Source: Hymenobacter aerilatus
Lineage (GTDB): Bacteria; Bacteroidota; Bacteroidia; Cytophagales; Hymenobacteraceae
Direction of reading: 5' to 3'
Length of the DNA stretch: 64,000 nt
Assembly (NCBI RefSeq): GCF_022921095.1
Contig: NZ_CP095053.1
Span: forward strand, 1,778,501 to 1,842,500
The notes under the pieces are model-generated. The model made no database searches and had not been told where the DNA came from. It saw nothing but the letters and a program-made list of their open reading frames with translations. Of this stretch, positions 32,867-42,313 are shown one piece after another. Made by a program: the position numbers and the translations under genes. Position 1 is the stretch's first letter. Each line of letters opens with the position of its first letter.

Positions 32867-33244
32867 GTACGGTCCGCTTCCTTCTTTTCGCGCATACGAA
32901 TAACCCGGAATATCGTCAGCGGCTTGCTCCTGCTCGGGTCCGTCTACCCAAGCTTGCGGCACGGCTAGGGAACATCACGCAGCGCTTCAAGCCTGCGGAA
33001 TCCCAAATGCTCAACGCTCTAGGTACCCGCAGCCCTTTGACTCGTCATTCTATGAACAGCGGTTGCTTCGACTATATGTGAAGGGCAATATGCCCGTCGA
33101 AGAAGTCCTCGTGCGCTTAGAGGCAGCGGCTTAGCTATTAGGAAAGAATCCCGGTCAGAGCTGACACTCCCTGGCTTCGTCAAATAACTAATGCATGTGA
33201 CCGGCCGCGTTGGCCAAAGCGGCTAGTCCCATGACGCTCTACAA
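32867..33244. other. Junction region before the Tn3 remnant
   Basis: No intact gene. A frame at 33027-33134 without a start reads FDSSFYEQRLLRLYVKGNMP and ends LVRLEAAA, which looks like the C-terminus of a lost protein of unknown family. The stretch ends exactly at a Tn3-type terminal repeat. Confidence 0.4.
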
Positions 33245-33282
33245 GGGGTTCTCGTTACAACGGGGCAAAAAATTACGCTAAG
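33245..33282 (+). mobile_element. Tn3-family 38 bp terminal inverted repeat
   Basis: A 38-base sequence beginning GGGGTTCTCGTTACAACGGG and ending ATTACGCTAAG, which matches the Tn3 family's standard terminal repeat in length, GGGG start and TAAG end. It lies immediately beyond the C-terminal end of the transposase remnant, the normal place for the tnpA-side repeat. The second repeat was not found in the window, so the transposon is truncated at its other end near 34300. Confidence 0.8.
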
Positions 33283-34300
33283 CCGTCGCAGCCGTCGGCG
33301 CAACCGTCTGTCCGGGTTGGCGCAAGGGCGTAGGCCGTTGCGCAGCAATGTTTCCTGCTCGGCAAAGGTGTATTTGCCCAGCCGGTTGATGTGCTCGAAG
33401 CGGGCTGGGGAGAGATGAGTCAGGTCCTCGTCCTGTACGGAGTAGCCTTCGGCCCGCAGATACGTAATGACCTCTTGCATGTAGACCGTATTCCAGACGA
33501 CCATGGCGTTGGTGAGCAGGTTTAGGCAGCCCACGACCTCCTGCTGGGCCTCTTCCTGCTTACGGCGCAGCACCCCGTCGCCCCCGAACCAGAGCCAGCT
33601 GCGCAGCGCGTGCAGCTGCTCGCCTTTGAGCTAGGTGTTGATTTTGCGACGCAGGGGTTGGTGGAGCAGGTAGAATGGTTTTGACTAGCCGCCCGTATTC
33701 CTGCAAGCCGTAGGTGAGTTGGTGCTGCCGGGGGTAAGGCCTGGAGCTTGCGGATGAACAGCGAGGCCGTCACGTAGCCGAGCTTGAGCGAGCCTGCGAC
33801 CCGCACCAGCTCTTCCCAGTGGCTGGCCAGGTACTCGGGGTTGACCTACCCGGTGAACTTGAGGGCCGGGTAGGCCATGTCTAGGCCCTTGACTTTGCTC
33901 AGCTTCTGGTCGCCGATGTCGCGCAGGTGGGGCGTGAATTCGAGGTCCAGTAAGTCAAAGAGGGCAAACACCAGGTCGGTGTAGCCAGCCGTGTCGGTGG
34001 TGTGCTCCAGGATTTCGAGCTTCGTTTCATTGCCCAGGATTTCGTCCAGCACGTAGGTCGCGTCGCGCTCAGTGGCGGCGATGACCCGGCTGCCATGCTG
34101 CGCGTACTGGTCGGCCGTGTGGTTGTAAGACGTGACGCCGCGGCCGTAGCCGAAGTACTTGGGCAGGGCCCGGGCGTTGCGCACGGCCCCGCTGACGGGG
34201 AAGCGCTGGCCGTCGGAGGAGGACAAGGTGCCATTGCCCCAGAAAGCGGCCAGCCACTGCCGGTGCTGGTAGTTGACCAGCTGGGTGAAATCGGACTATA
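33283..34300 (-). pseudogene. Tn3-family transposase (TnpA) C-terminal remnant
   Basis: Read on the minus strand from about 34300. It runs QLVNYQHRQWLAAFWGNGTL, SSSDGQRFPVSGAVRN, KYFGYGRGVTSYNHTADQY, GSRVIAATERDATYVLDEIL, LEILEHTTDTAGYTDLVFAL (part of the DDE catalytic region), LKFTG, an in-frame TAG at about 33846, then VNPEYLASHWEELVRVAGSL. A frameshift follows KLQA, another stop lies near 33630, and the end reads QQEVVGCLNLLTNAMVVWNT and LSPARFEHINRLGKYTFAEQ. Only about the last third of a roughly 1000-residue TnpA remains. At least two stops or shifts and the missing N-terminus make it inactive. Confidence 0.9.
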
Positions 34301-34421
34301 CGGACAGACGCTGTTTCTGTACCAGCTACCGTATCTGCTGCTGTGCGTGCTGACCATGGTCACGCAGGTAGTGGTCAACAACAAGTACTTGGGCTTTTTC
34401 GTGGTGATACTGTAGTACGTG
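34293..34421 (+). pseudogene. Fragment of an ABC-2-type membrane protein
   Basis: A 40-residue frame without a start reads GLYGQTLFLYQLPYLLLCVL and TQVVVNNKYLGFFVVIL, then a TAG at 34413 followed by YV. It resembles a conserved membrane segment of Bacteroidota ABC-2 permeases, including those fused to M1 aminopeptidases (LP-x-x-LLL, VLVNNKYLGHF-like). It is wedged between the end of the Tn3 transposase match and the first SusC residues, so it looks like a scrap carried in by rearrangement. Low confidence in the exact family. Confidence 0.4.
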
Positions 34422-36197
34422 GCCAACCTTTTTCGCTCCCAGGAGCTGACGGCTAACATGCGCGGCACGCTGCGTTTGTTTGACGGTTTTCGGCTGCGTG
34501 GGCAGTACGGGCTGGTGACGTACAGCTCCAAGCGCAATATTTTTTCCAAGACCATCAACTACTATAGCCCGCTTGATAACTCGCTGATTTATCAGACCAA
34601 CGCCAAAAACACCATCAGCTCGGCCAACTACATGCGTACTTACCAGACCTTTATTGGAATGGCGGAGTACGAGAAGCGCTTTGCCGATCAGCACGACGTG
34701 AAGCTGCTGCTGGCCGCCTCCCAGGAATCGACGGTGGGGGAAGACCTGACGGCCAGCCGCCAGTCGCTGCCTACCCAAAGTGTGGGAGCCATCAACCTGG
34801 GCACCGAAAATCAACTGAATACTGGCCAGGCTTACCAAAACGCGTTGCGCTCGGTGTTTGGTCGGGCCAATTACATCTTCAAGGACCGCTACCTGCTGGA
34901 AGGCAATTTCCGCTACGACGGCTCCTCGCGCTTCTCGCCCGATGTGCGCTGGAACCTGTTTGGCTCGGGTTCGGTGGGCTGGATTTTCTCCGAAGAAGCC
35001 TTCTTTGCGGGGCTGCGCGACGTGGTCCCACTGGCGAAAATTCGGGCGTCGTACGGCACCCAGGGCAACGATTTGGTGGGCAGCGACTATCCCTACCTGG
35101 CTACCATTGGCCCGGTGAGCACCATGCCCATCGGCAACCAGCAAACGCTGGGCTATGCGCAAACCGACATTCCTAACACGCGCCTCACCTGGGAATCGGT
35201 GCAGAAAACCAACGTGGGCATTGACTTGGGTTTTCTGCGCAACCGCCTGACCGTGAGCGGTGATTATTTTATCAACCGCACCAACGACATTCTGCTGCGC
35301 GTGGCCCTGCCCGACGTGCTGGGCGCCACCGAGCCGTCGCAGAACGCGGGCAAGGTAGAGAACAAAGGCTGGGAAGTGCAGGCCAACTGGCGCGACCAGG
35401 TAGGCGAGTTTACCTACGGCCTAGCGGGCAACCTCTCCGATGTGCGCAACAAAGTGGTCAGCCTGGGCGGCACGCCGCCCACCGTCGGCGACCGGGTGCG
35501 CTTCCTGGGTCAGCCGATTGACGCCTTCTACGGTTTAGTGGCCGACCGCATTGCACAGGTAACCGACTTCGACCTTGACGCCGGCACCAACCGCTACACG
35601 CCCCGCTTCCCAACAATTGCCGGCGACCCGGTGCAACCCGGCGACTTGATTTACAAAGACTTGAACGGCGACGGTAAGATTTCCCTCGACCAAGACCGCC
35701 AAGTGATTGGCAACGCCATCCCGCGCTACACCTACGGGCTGCGTGCCAACGCTGCTTGGCACGGCATCGACGCGGCCATCTTCTTCCAGGGGGTAGGACA
35801 GGTCGATGGGTACATTGGCGGGGCTGCTCGCCACGCGTATATCAGCGAGGGCAGCTTACCCCAGGAGTTTCACCTGGACCGCTGGACGCCCGAGAATACC
35901 GACGGCTCCTACCCCCGACTCACCTACCAGCAGTCGCACAACCAGCGCCTGTCTACCTACTGGCTGGAAGATGCCAGCTACCTGCGCCTGAAAAACGTGC
36001 AGATCGGCTACACTCTACCCACCTCGCTCACCCAGCGGGTGCGCGTCAGCCGCCTGCGTCTCTACGCCTCCGCCGACAACCTCTTCACGCGCTCGGATTT
36101 CTTCTACGGCTACGACCCCGAGTCGCCGGTGAGCGTGGGCGGCTTCTACCCCCAGGTGAAAACGGTGGTGTTTGGTCTCAACGTCACGCTTCAATAG
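34419..36197 (+). pseudogene. SusC/RagA-type TonB-linked receptor, N-terminal part lost
   Basis: The 592 residues correspond to the C-terminal part of a SusC-like receptor of about 1000 residues: SELTANMRGTLRLFDGFRLRGQ-type strands, then RSVFGRANYIFKDRYLLEGNFRYDGSSRFSPD (the conserved barrel signature), NVGIDLGFLRNRLTVSGDYF, YKDLNGDGKISLDQDRQVIG, and the final strand VKTVVFGLNVTLQ. The signal peptide, TonB box and plug are absent, and the frame opens right after ABC-permease and Tn3 debris. Without them it cannot be exported or energised. The SusD gene follows 19 bases downstream and is intact, so the loss is probably recent. Confidence 0.88.
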
Positions 36198-36216
36198 CTT
36201 TCCCTTTCTCCTTGAT

Positions 36217-37872
36217 ATGAAACGTTTTGCAGTATATAGCCTATTGGGCCTGAGCTTGTTGAGCAGCGCCTGTCAGGACGACTTTCTGGACCGTGTGCCG
36301 CTGGATGAGCTAGTGGATGACACCTACTGGGAAAACGAAGAGCAGCTACGCCTGGCCACCGACGCCTGCTACGCCTTCCTCAAAGCCAAGAATACGGTAG
36401 ACATGGAGAACCTGGGCGATAACACGCTTTGGCCCTCCGTAACGGACTACCAGCGCATTGCCACTGGCAACTTCACCAACGATGTGGGCGCCCTCAACAC
36501 TGAGTGGACCACCGGTTATGACGGCATTCGGCGCTGCAACGCTTTCCTGGCCAACTACCAGCGCGCCCAGGTAACCGACCCCGTCCGCAAGGAAGCCCTG
36601 GCCGCCGAGGTGCGCGTGATTCGGGCCTACCTCTACAGCTACCTCACGGCCTTCTACGGCGACGTGCAGCTGGTGACTACCCCTCTGGAAATCGACGACC
36701 CGCTGGTGTACGGCCCCCGCACGCCCCGCGCCGAGGTGGTTGATTTTATGCTGAAAGAACTGGACGAAGCTGCCACCGCCCTACCCACCGCCATTCCTAC
36801 GGGCACCAACCTCGGCCGCATCAACAAAGGTGCGGCACTTGCCTTGAAGGCCCGCGTGGCCCTGCAAAACCAACGCTACGCCGCGGCCGAGCAGGCCGCC
36901 AAGGCCGTGATGGACCTGAATGTGTACCAGCTCTACACCGCCGGCGGCACCGCCAACGCCTACCGCAACCTGTTCACCTACGCCGGCAAGCTAGCGGCCG
37001 GTACCAACAAAGAGACCATTCTAGCCCGTCCCCACCTGGCCGATATTTCGATGCACAACCTGAGCCGCGAAATTCAGGTGCCCGACCAAAACGCCCGCTG
37101 GAACCCCACGAAATCACTGGTGGATAGCTATTTGTGCAGTGATGGCCTACCTATTGACAAGTCGCCGCTGTATAAGGATGCCGCCTACGCCGACGTGTTC
37201 AAGAACCGCGACCCACGCATGGTGCAGACTATCTTGCAGCCCGGCGCGGCCTGGGGCGGCCGCTTCGACGGCAACCCGCAGAACACCAACCCGGCCGTGT
37301 ACACCACGCCCAAGTTCCGCTCCGACCGCCGCGGTTCCGTCACCATCACCGGCTACTACTTCACCAAGTACGTGGAGCTGAGCACGGTAGGACAGGTCAG
37401 CCGCGATGCCAACGACATCCACCTGATTCGTCTGGCCGAGGTGCTGCTGATCTACGCCGAAGCCCGCCTGGAGCAAGGCAAGCTCACGCAGTCCGATGTG
37501 GACCTGACCATCAACAAGCTGCGCCAGCGCGTGGGCATGCGCGCCATGAACCTCGCAGAACTAGCCACCAACGGCCTAGACGTGCGCACCGAGCTACGCC
37601 GCGAGCGGCGCGTGGAGCTCGCGCTGGAAGGCCAGCGTTACTTCGACATCCTGCGCTGGCAGCAAGGTAGCCTATTGGCCGAAGACGTGAAGGGCATGAA
37701 GAAAGCCTGGGCCCTGTCGGCCGCCGATGTAGCCAACCAGCCCACCGACGCCAACGGCTTCATCCTCGTGAACCGGGGCCGCACCTTCACGGCTTCGCGC
37801 AATTATCTGTGGCCCATGCCCCTGGTGCAGCTGGAGCGCAACCCCAATCTGGGTCAAAACCCTGGCTGGTAA
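36217..37872 (+). CDS. SusD/RagB-family nutrient-binding lipoprotein
   Basis: Outer-membrane surface lipoprotein of 551 residues, start ATG 36217 (MKRFAVYSLLGLSLLSSAC, lipobox Cys about residue 19). SusD landmarks: DDFLDRVPLDELVDDTYWEN, the TPR-like helices with RRCNAFLANYQRA and VRVIRAYLYSYLTAFYGDVQLVT, and the C-terminal RRERRVELALEGQRYFDILRW, then WPMPLVQLERNPNLGQNPGW. It caps the SusC barrel and binds the substrate. Its partner here is the beheaded SusC at 34419. The next gene starts one base after its stop. Confidence 0.93.
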   Translation: MKRFAVYSLLGLSLLSSACQDDFLDRVPLDELVDDTYWENEEQLRLATDACYAFLKAKNTVDMENLGDNTLWPSVTDYQRIATGNFTNDVGALNTEWTTGYDGIRRCNAFLANYQRAQVTDPVRKEALAAEVRVIRAYLYSYLTAFYGDVQLVTTPLEIDDPLVYGPRTPRAEVVDFMLKELDEAATALPTAIPTGTNLGRINKGAALALKARVALQNQRYAAAEQAAKAVMDLNVYQLYTAGGTANAYRNLFTYAGKLAAGTNKETILARPHLADISMHNLSREIQVPDQNARWNPTKSLVDSYLCSDGLPIDKSPLYKDAAYADVFKNRDPRMVQTILQPGAAWGGRFDGNPQNTNPAVYTTPKFRSDRRGSVTITGYYFTKYVELSTVGQVSRDANDIHLIRLAEVLLIYAEARLEQGKLTQSDVDLTINKLRQRVGMRAMNLAELATNGLDVRTELRRERRVELALEGQRYFDILRWQQGSLLAEDVKGMKKAWALSAADVANQPTDANGFILVNRGRTFTASRNYLWPMPLVQLERNPNLGQNPGW

Positions 37873-37873
37873 T

Positions 37874-38704
37874 ATGAAAAACTTGTTTTCTTGCCTCGTG
37901 CCGCTGCTGCTGGCGTGCAGCGCCACCAAATCAGCCGATCCGGCACCCACCCCATTGGCACCCGCTCCCGCGGCCGCGGCTCCTACCCTGCGCGTGATGA
38001 GCTACAACGTGCACCATTGCAGCCCGCCTAGTCGCCCCGGCGTCATCGACCTGCCGGCCATTGCGCGCACCATTGAAGCCCAACACCCCGACGTGGTGAT
38101 GCTCCAGGAAATAGACGTGCACACTGGCCGCTCGGGCACCAGCAGCCATCAGGCCCGCGAGCTGGCCGAGCAGTTGCACATGCACGCTTACTTCGGCAAA
38201 GCCATTCCGCACGATGGTGGTGCCTACGGCGTAGCGCTACTTTCGCGCTACCCGTTGCAAGACACCATTGTGCACCGCCTGCCCACGCAGGACGGCACCA
38301 ACGGCGAGCCGCGCGTATTAGCCGCCGCTACCATTACCCTACCCTCAGGCCAGAAAATACGCCTTGGTTGCACCCATCTCGACGCTCAGCGTACCGACCA
38401 GAACCGCCAGCTCCAAGCAGCCGAGTTGGTACGGCTGGTACAGGAGGAAAAGCTGCCGTTCGTGGTGGCCGGCGACTTCAATGCCGAGACTAGCTCGCCG
38501 GTGATGCAGCAGGTTACTAGTGCCCTCAAGCCTACTTGCCAGTCGTGCGCGCCTACCATTCCGGTGGTGACGCCCACCAAGGCCATCGACTTCATCACGT
38601 TCGCCCCGCAGGCTCGCTTTCAGGTGGTGAGCCACCAGGTAGTGGCTGAAACCTACGCGTCGGACCACCGCCCGGTGGTGGCCGAGCTGCGTCTTTCGAA
38701 GTAA
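37874..38704 (+). CDS. Endonuclease/exonuclease/phosphatase-family lipoprotein
   Basis: A 276-residue exported protein with lipobox LLLACSAT (Cys about residue 15). The EEP catalytic set is complete: Asn in MSYNVHHC, Glu in VMLQEIDVH, His in LGCTHLDAQ, Asp/Asn in VAGDFNAE, Asp in TKAIDFITF and the terminal SDHRPVV. EEP enzymes cleave phosphodiester or phosphomonoester bonds in nucleic acids, inositol phosphates or sphingomyelin. Encoded one base after SusD, it should act at the cell surface on the imported substrate, which points to a phosphoester. Which one is not decided. Confidence 0.9.
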   Translation: MKNLFSCLVPLLLACSATKSADPAPTPLAPAPAAAAPTLRVMSYNVHHCSPPSRPGVIDLPAIARTIEAQHPDVVMLQEIDVHTGRSGTSSHQARELAEQLHMHAYFGKAIPHDGGAYGVALLSRYPLQDTIVHRLPTQDGTNGEPRVLAAATITLPSGQKIRLGCTHLDAQRTDQNRQLQAAELVRLVQEEKLPFVVAGDFNAETSSPVMQQVTSALKPTCQSCAPTIPVVTPTKAIDFITFAPQARFQVVSHQVVAETYASDHRPVVAELRLSK

Positions 38705-38747
38705 GCGTTAGCTACTAAAATAGCTTCCGATTCATTATTCACGCTGA

Positions 38748-38781
38748 CAAGAGGGCTGCCAGGGTTCGGGCAGCCCTCTTG
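38748..38781 (+). terminator. Terminator after the EEP gene
   Basis: Perfect 13-base arms CAAGAGGGCTGCC and GGCAGCCCTCTTG followed by TTT. It lies between the EEP gene and the metallophosphoesterase gene, so the latter may be transcribed separately or at a lower level. Confidence 0.8.
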
Positions 38782-38797
38782 TTTACGACCTGCTCCT

Positions 38798-40657
38798 ATG
38801 TCTTTTCATTTGCTGTTTTGCCTGCTGACTACCTGCTTATTCTGGCAGAGTGCCGGGGTACTCGCCCAAGCTGCCCCAACTGACACCCTCCGCTTCGCCC
38901 TGATTACCGATACCCACATCGGCAAGGCCGGCAACGACAAGAGCCTGGCGCGCATTGTGGCCGACATCAACCGCAACCCGCGCATCCGCTTTGTGGTGGT
39001 GACGGGCGACGTGAGCGACTTCGGCCTTACCGATCAGCTCCAGCAAGCCAAGTCCCTGCTCGACCAACTCAACAAGCCCTACTACTGCCTACCCGGCAAC
39101 CACGACACGGGCTGGTCGGCCAGCGGGGGATTAGCCTTCAACCAACTGTGGCACGACCAGAAATTTGTGGCCGACGTGCAGGGCGTGCGCCTAGTGGGCG
39201 TAAGCACCGGCCCCTATGGCCGCATGAGCCGGGGCTATGTCCCTCAGGACCAGCTGCGGTGGCTCGACAGCCTGGCCCGCGCCACGCCGCCTACCCAGCC
39301 AGTGCTGTTCTTCGCGCACTACCCCCTCAACGACCAACTGAGCAACGCGCCCGCCGTGCTGGCACAGCTCCACCGCCTCCACACACAGGCCATTTTCTGC
39401 GGCCATGGGCACGTGAATCAGGTGTTTGATTTCGGTGGTCTACCCGGGGCCATGACCCGCACGGCGCAGCAGCGCGAAGGCAACGTGGCTTACAACGTGG
39501 TAGCCGTCACGCCCGACTCGGTGCACCTGCGCATGGTCCAGCCGGGGCAGCCGGCACAGGCCTCGTGGGCGCGGTTTGCCGCGGGCCGCCCGCCCAGGGT
39601 AACAACTCAAGCGGCAGCGCCCGCACTGCCTACCCCGGCCTACCCTTCGGGCAAAGCCGTATGGCAATACCAAGACCGCGGCAACCTGGTGGCCACGCCG
39701 GCCGTGTGGAAGAACTCAGTATTGATCGGCAACTTATTGGGTGAGTTTAAGTCGCTTTCTCTGCGCGACGCCACACCCAACTGGACGTTCAGAAGCCGGC
39801 AATCCATCTACTCTTCGCCAGCCGTGGCCGGAAACCGTGTGGTATTCGGCTCAGCCGATAGCACCATCTATTGTCTGCACGCCCGCACCGGCCGGGTGCT
39901 GTGGCGGGTGAAAACCGGCGGCGCGGTGCTAGCCTCACCCCTCATCGACCACCAGGTAGTCTACATCGGCAGTAGCGACCTAACCTTCCGAGCGCTGGAT
40001 CTGGCTACTGGTAAACAACGCTGGATGTACACCCAACTGGCAGGCTTTCCGCCGGCTACCCCGGCGCTGGCAGATGGCAAAATCGTATTCGGCACCTGGA
40101 ATAAAACGCTCTACGCCCTGAACGCCGCCGATGGCACCCTGGCCTGGCAGTGGCGCAACGAGCAGCGAAGCCACTACTACTCGCCGGCCATGTGCACGCC
40201 CGTTATTCAGCAGGGCGTCGTCTACACCGTAGCTCCCGACGAGCAACTGCACGGCTTCGACCTGCACACCGGCCAACCCGTAGCCGCGGACGGCCGCTGG
40301 CGCGTGCGCGAGTCGTTGGCCGGCGATGCGCAAAACAATCTACTCGTTGCCAAAACGATGCAGGACAGCGTGGTAACTTGGCGCACCCGCCCCGGCGCGG
40401 CACCCCAACCAGCCTGGAGTTTGCACGCGGGCTTCGGGCAAGACTTTTCAGCTTCTATGCCGGTGGTGAGCAACGAGTTGGTGGTGTTCGGCACCACGTT
40501 TGGGCAGGTAGTTGCCGTGGATAAGATCACGCGGCAAGTGCGCTGGCAGTATGCCCTAGGCGAAGATATGGTGAACACCCCCCGCCTGGTACCGGGCCGC
40601 GGCGTGCTTGTCAGCAGTGCCGATGGCAAACTAGCCTTGCTGAAAACAGCACAGTAG
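38798..40657 (+). CDS. Metallophosphoesterase with C-terminal PQQ-type beta-propeller
   Basis: A 619-residue exported protein (signal MSFHLLFCLLTTCLFWQSAG). Residues about 30-260 are a calcineurin-like phosphoesterase: ITDTHIGKAG (D-x-H), VVVTGDVSDFG (GD), LPGNHDTGW (GNHD), FFAHYPL and IFCGHGHVNQVFD (GHxH) supply all metal ligands. From about 290 to the end, repeated blades of the type IYCLHARTGRVLWRVKTGGAVLASPLI and LYALNAADGTLAWQWRNE form a PQQ-like propeller, probably for substrate or surface binding. It completes a SusC/SusD/EEP/phosphoesterase set suited to dephosphorylating a scavenged phosphoester. Confidence 0.9.
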   Translation: MSFHLLFCLLTTCLFWQSAGVLAQAAPTDTLRFALITDTHIGKAGNDKSLARIVADINRNPRIRFVVVTGDVSDFGLTDQLQQAKSLLDQLNKPYYCLPGNHDTGWSASGGLAFNQLWHDQKFVADVQGVRLVGVSTGPYGRMSRGYVPQDQLRWLDSLARATPPTQPVLFFAHYPLNDQLSNAPAVLAQLHRLHTQAIFCGHGHVNQVFDFGGLPGAMTRTAQQREGNVAYNVVAVTPDSVHLRMVQPGQPAQASWARFAAGRPPRVTTQAAAPALPTPAYPSGKAVWQYQDRGNLVATPAVWKNSVLIGNLLGEFKSLSLRDATPNWTFRSRQSIYSSPAVAGNRVVFGSADSTIYCLHARTGRVLWRVKTGGAVLASPLIDHQVVYIGSSDLTFRALDLATGKQRWMYTQLAGFPPATPALADGKIVFGTWNKTLYALNAADGTLAWQWRNEQRSHYYSPAMCTPVIQQGVVYTVAPDEQLHGFDLHTGQPVAADGRWRVRESLAGDAQNNLLVAKTMQDSVVTWRTRPGAAPQPAWSLHAGFGQDFSASMPVVSNELVVFGTTFGQVVAVDKITRQVRWQYALGEDMVNTPRLVPGRGVLVSSADGKLALLKTAQ

Positions 40658-40740
40658 CAAATACACGCGCCAGGCTTGGCAAATCAAAAACTCCTAATTA
40701 CTACTTACTTAAAACATATTTACGCACCGGCCGCTATTCG

Positions 40741-40784
40741 TACACTGGAAAAGGCCGCCTGACTAGGCGGCCTTTTCCAGTGTA
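40741..40784 (+). terminator. Terminator after the metallophosphoesterase gene
   Basis: Perfect 20-base arms (40741-40760 and 40765-40784) built on AAAAGGCCGCC/GGCGGCCTTTT with loop GACT, 83 bases after the stop and facing the convergent gene at 40933. Confidence 0.85.
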
Positions 40785-40932
40785 CTATCGACTGAGTGCT
40801 AGTGTGATGGAGCGGCAGTAGCTCGTCGCGTATCCTGCTCACGGCACTACGAGTTTTTGGAGTTGTGAAAAAGAATGTTTGGCTTCTCCGCGGGTACAAT
40901 CCAAACACTACTTCCTCCTACCCCTCTATTTT

Positions 40933-41424
40933 TTATAAGCCAGTTGGCGTTAACCCGGGGTAGTTTGCCAACCCGGGATGGTCGGCCGGGCGGCTACCCA
41001 GGGGCCAGTGAAACTGCCGGTCGGCTTCCGCAATGGGAACATCGTTAATGCTGGCTTCACGGCGGCGCATGAGACCTTGCGCGTCAAACTCCCATTGCTC
41101 GTTGCCATAGGCACGAAACCACTGCCCGTTAGCATCGTGGTATTCGTATTGAAACCGCACGGCAATTCGGTTTTCATGAAAGGCCCACAACTCTTTAATG
41201 AGTCGGTACTCGTGCTCCCGCTCCCATTTCCGGGTAAGGAAATCTACAATGGCGGCTCGCCCTACCAAGAACTCATGGCGGTTGCGCCACTGGCTGTCTG
41301 GCGTGTAGGCTAACGCAATGCGCTCCGGGATGCGCGAATTCCAAGCGTCTTCCGCCGCTCTGGTTTTTTGAACAGCCGTTTCAAACGTGAATGGCGGAAC
41401 GGGGGGACGAGTTTCAGTTGCCAT
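40933..41424 (-). CDS. DUF1348/SnoaL-like (NTF2-fold) protein
   Basis: A 163-residue soluble protein of the nuclear-transport-factor-2-like superfamily, DUF1348 type: [99 protein letters not shown] is the diagnostic core. The biochemical role of the family is unknown. It is divergent from a TetR regulator gene with 130 bases between starts, so it is the likely target of that regulator, as such pairs commonly are. Confidence 0.88.
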   Translation of the reverse strand: MATETRPPVPPFTFETAVQKTRAAEDAWNSRIPERIALAYTPDSQWRNRHEFLVGRAAIVDFLTRKWEREHEYRLIKELWAFHENRIAVRFQYEYHDANGQWFRAYGNEQWEFDAQGLMRRREASINDVPIAEADRQFHWPLGSRPADHPGLANYPGLTPTGL

Positions 41425-41486
41425 AAGTCAGGTAGTTTGATGAATGTGAACATGGTGCCAAAGCGGCTCTGAGGGTAAAATTAGAT

Positions 41487-41522
41487 AGACCGTTCAGTAT
41501 ACTCCAAGTCTATTTATCTTTG
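41487..41522 (+). promoter_or_regulatory. Promoter and candidate operator of the TetR gene
   Basis: TATCTTTG at 41515-41522 matches the phylum's -7 box and lies 32 bases before the ATG at 41555. The 16 bases at 41487-41502 (TAGACCGTTCAGTATA) are an imperfect palindrome that resembles TetR-type half sites and would overlap the -33 region, a good place for autorepression and for control of the divergent gene. Confidence 0.45.
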
Positions 41523-41554
41523 TCCTTCGATATTCTCAAGTAGCGCTTTCCTCT

Positions 41555-42145
41555 ATGAGCACATTTCCTGCCCCGGCTGTACCCGGAAAATCGGCTGCCC
41601 GGCAGCGTATTTTAGCTGCCGCCCACCGATTATTCTACGCCCAGGGCATCAGGGCCACCGGCGTTGATGAATTAATTGCGGCTGCAGAGGTAGCCCGCAT
41701 GTCATTTTACAAGCACTTTCCATCGAAACAAGCGTTGGTTGTGGCGTTTTTGCACGAGCGCCACCAGCAGTGGCAGCAGCAGCTGGAAGCACAAGCCAAA
41801 GCCCGCTCCCGCACGCCCGCCGAGGAAATTCGAGCTATTTTTTTGGTACTGAAGGACTGGTTTGTCGAAGCTGATTTTCGCGGTTGCGCGTTTATCAATA
41901 CGGTGCTCGAAACAACAGATCCTCATACGCAGGAGCATTTGTTGGCCCGCCAGCACAAGGATGTGCTGCGTGCGTACCTGGAAGGGCTACTGCGGAACAG
42001 CGAGTTTGGCAACCCCGCCCAGGGTGCCGCACAGCTGCTGCTGCTCATTGATGGGGCCATTGTACGGGCGCAACTCGGCGATGGTCCAGCGGCGGCCAGC
42101 ACTGCGCAGGCCTTGGCCGAATTGCTGTTGATTAAGCAGGAATAA
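41555..42145 (+). CDS. TetR/AcrR-family transcriptional regulator
   Basis: A 196-residue regulator. The N-terminal HTH is AARQRILAAAHRLFYAQGIRATGVDELIAAAEVARMSFYKHFPSKQALVVAFL, typical of the group that ends KEALV. The C-terminal ligand domain is helical with RGCAFINTVLET, the pattern of the TetR_C_16-like subgroup that often regulates NTF2-fold or oxidoreductase neighbours. It probably represses itself and the divergent DUF1348 gene until an unknown small molecule binds. Confidence 0.9.
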   Translation: MSTFPAPAVPGKSAARQRILAAAHRLFYAQGIRATGVDELIAAAEVARMSFYKHFPSKQALVVAFLHERHQQWQQQLEAQAKARSRTPAEEIRAIFLVLKDWFVEADFRGCAFINTVLETTDPHTQEHLLARQHKDVLRAYLEGLLRNSEFGNPAQGAAQLLLLIDGAIVRAQLGDGPAAASTAQALAELLLIKQE

Positions 42146-42313
42146 GGAGGTCACGTTACGCTCAGCCTTTTCCGGTAGGCGTGCGCAGCACCGCCTGGCT
42201 GATTTTTCGAGCAAAGCTCGTCTGTACCAACGCTAGAGAGGTGTTGCATTTGAATGATTTTGCTAAGCGTCCGCAACGATATCGGTCGGACGGCTGCGCC
42301 GTCCGACCGGGGG

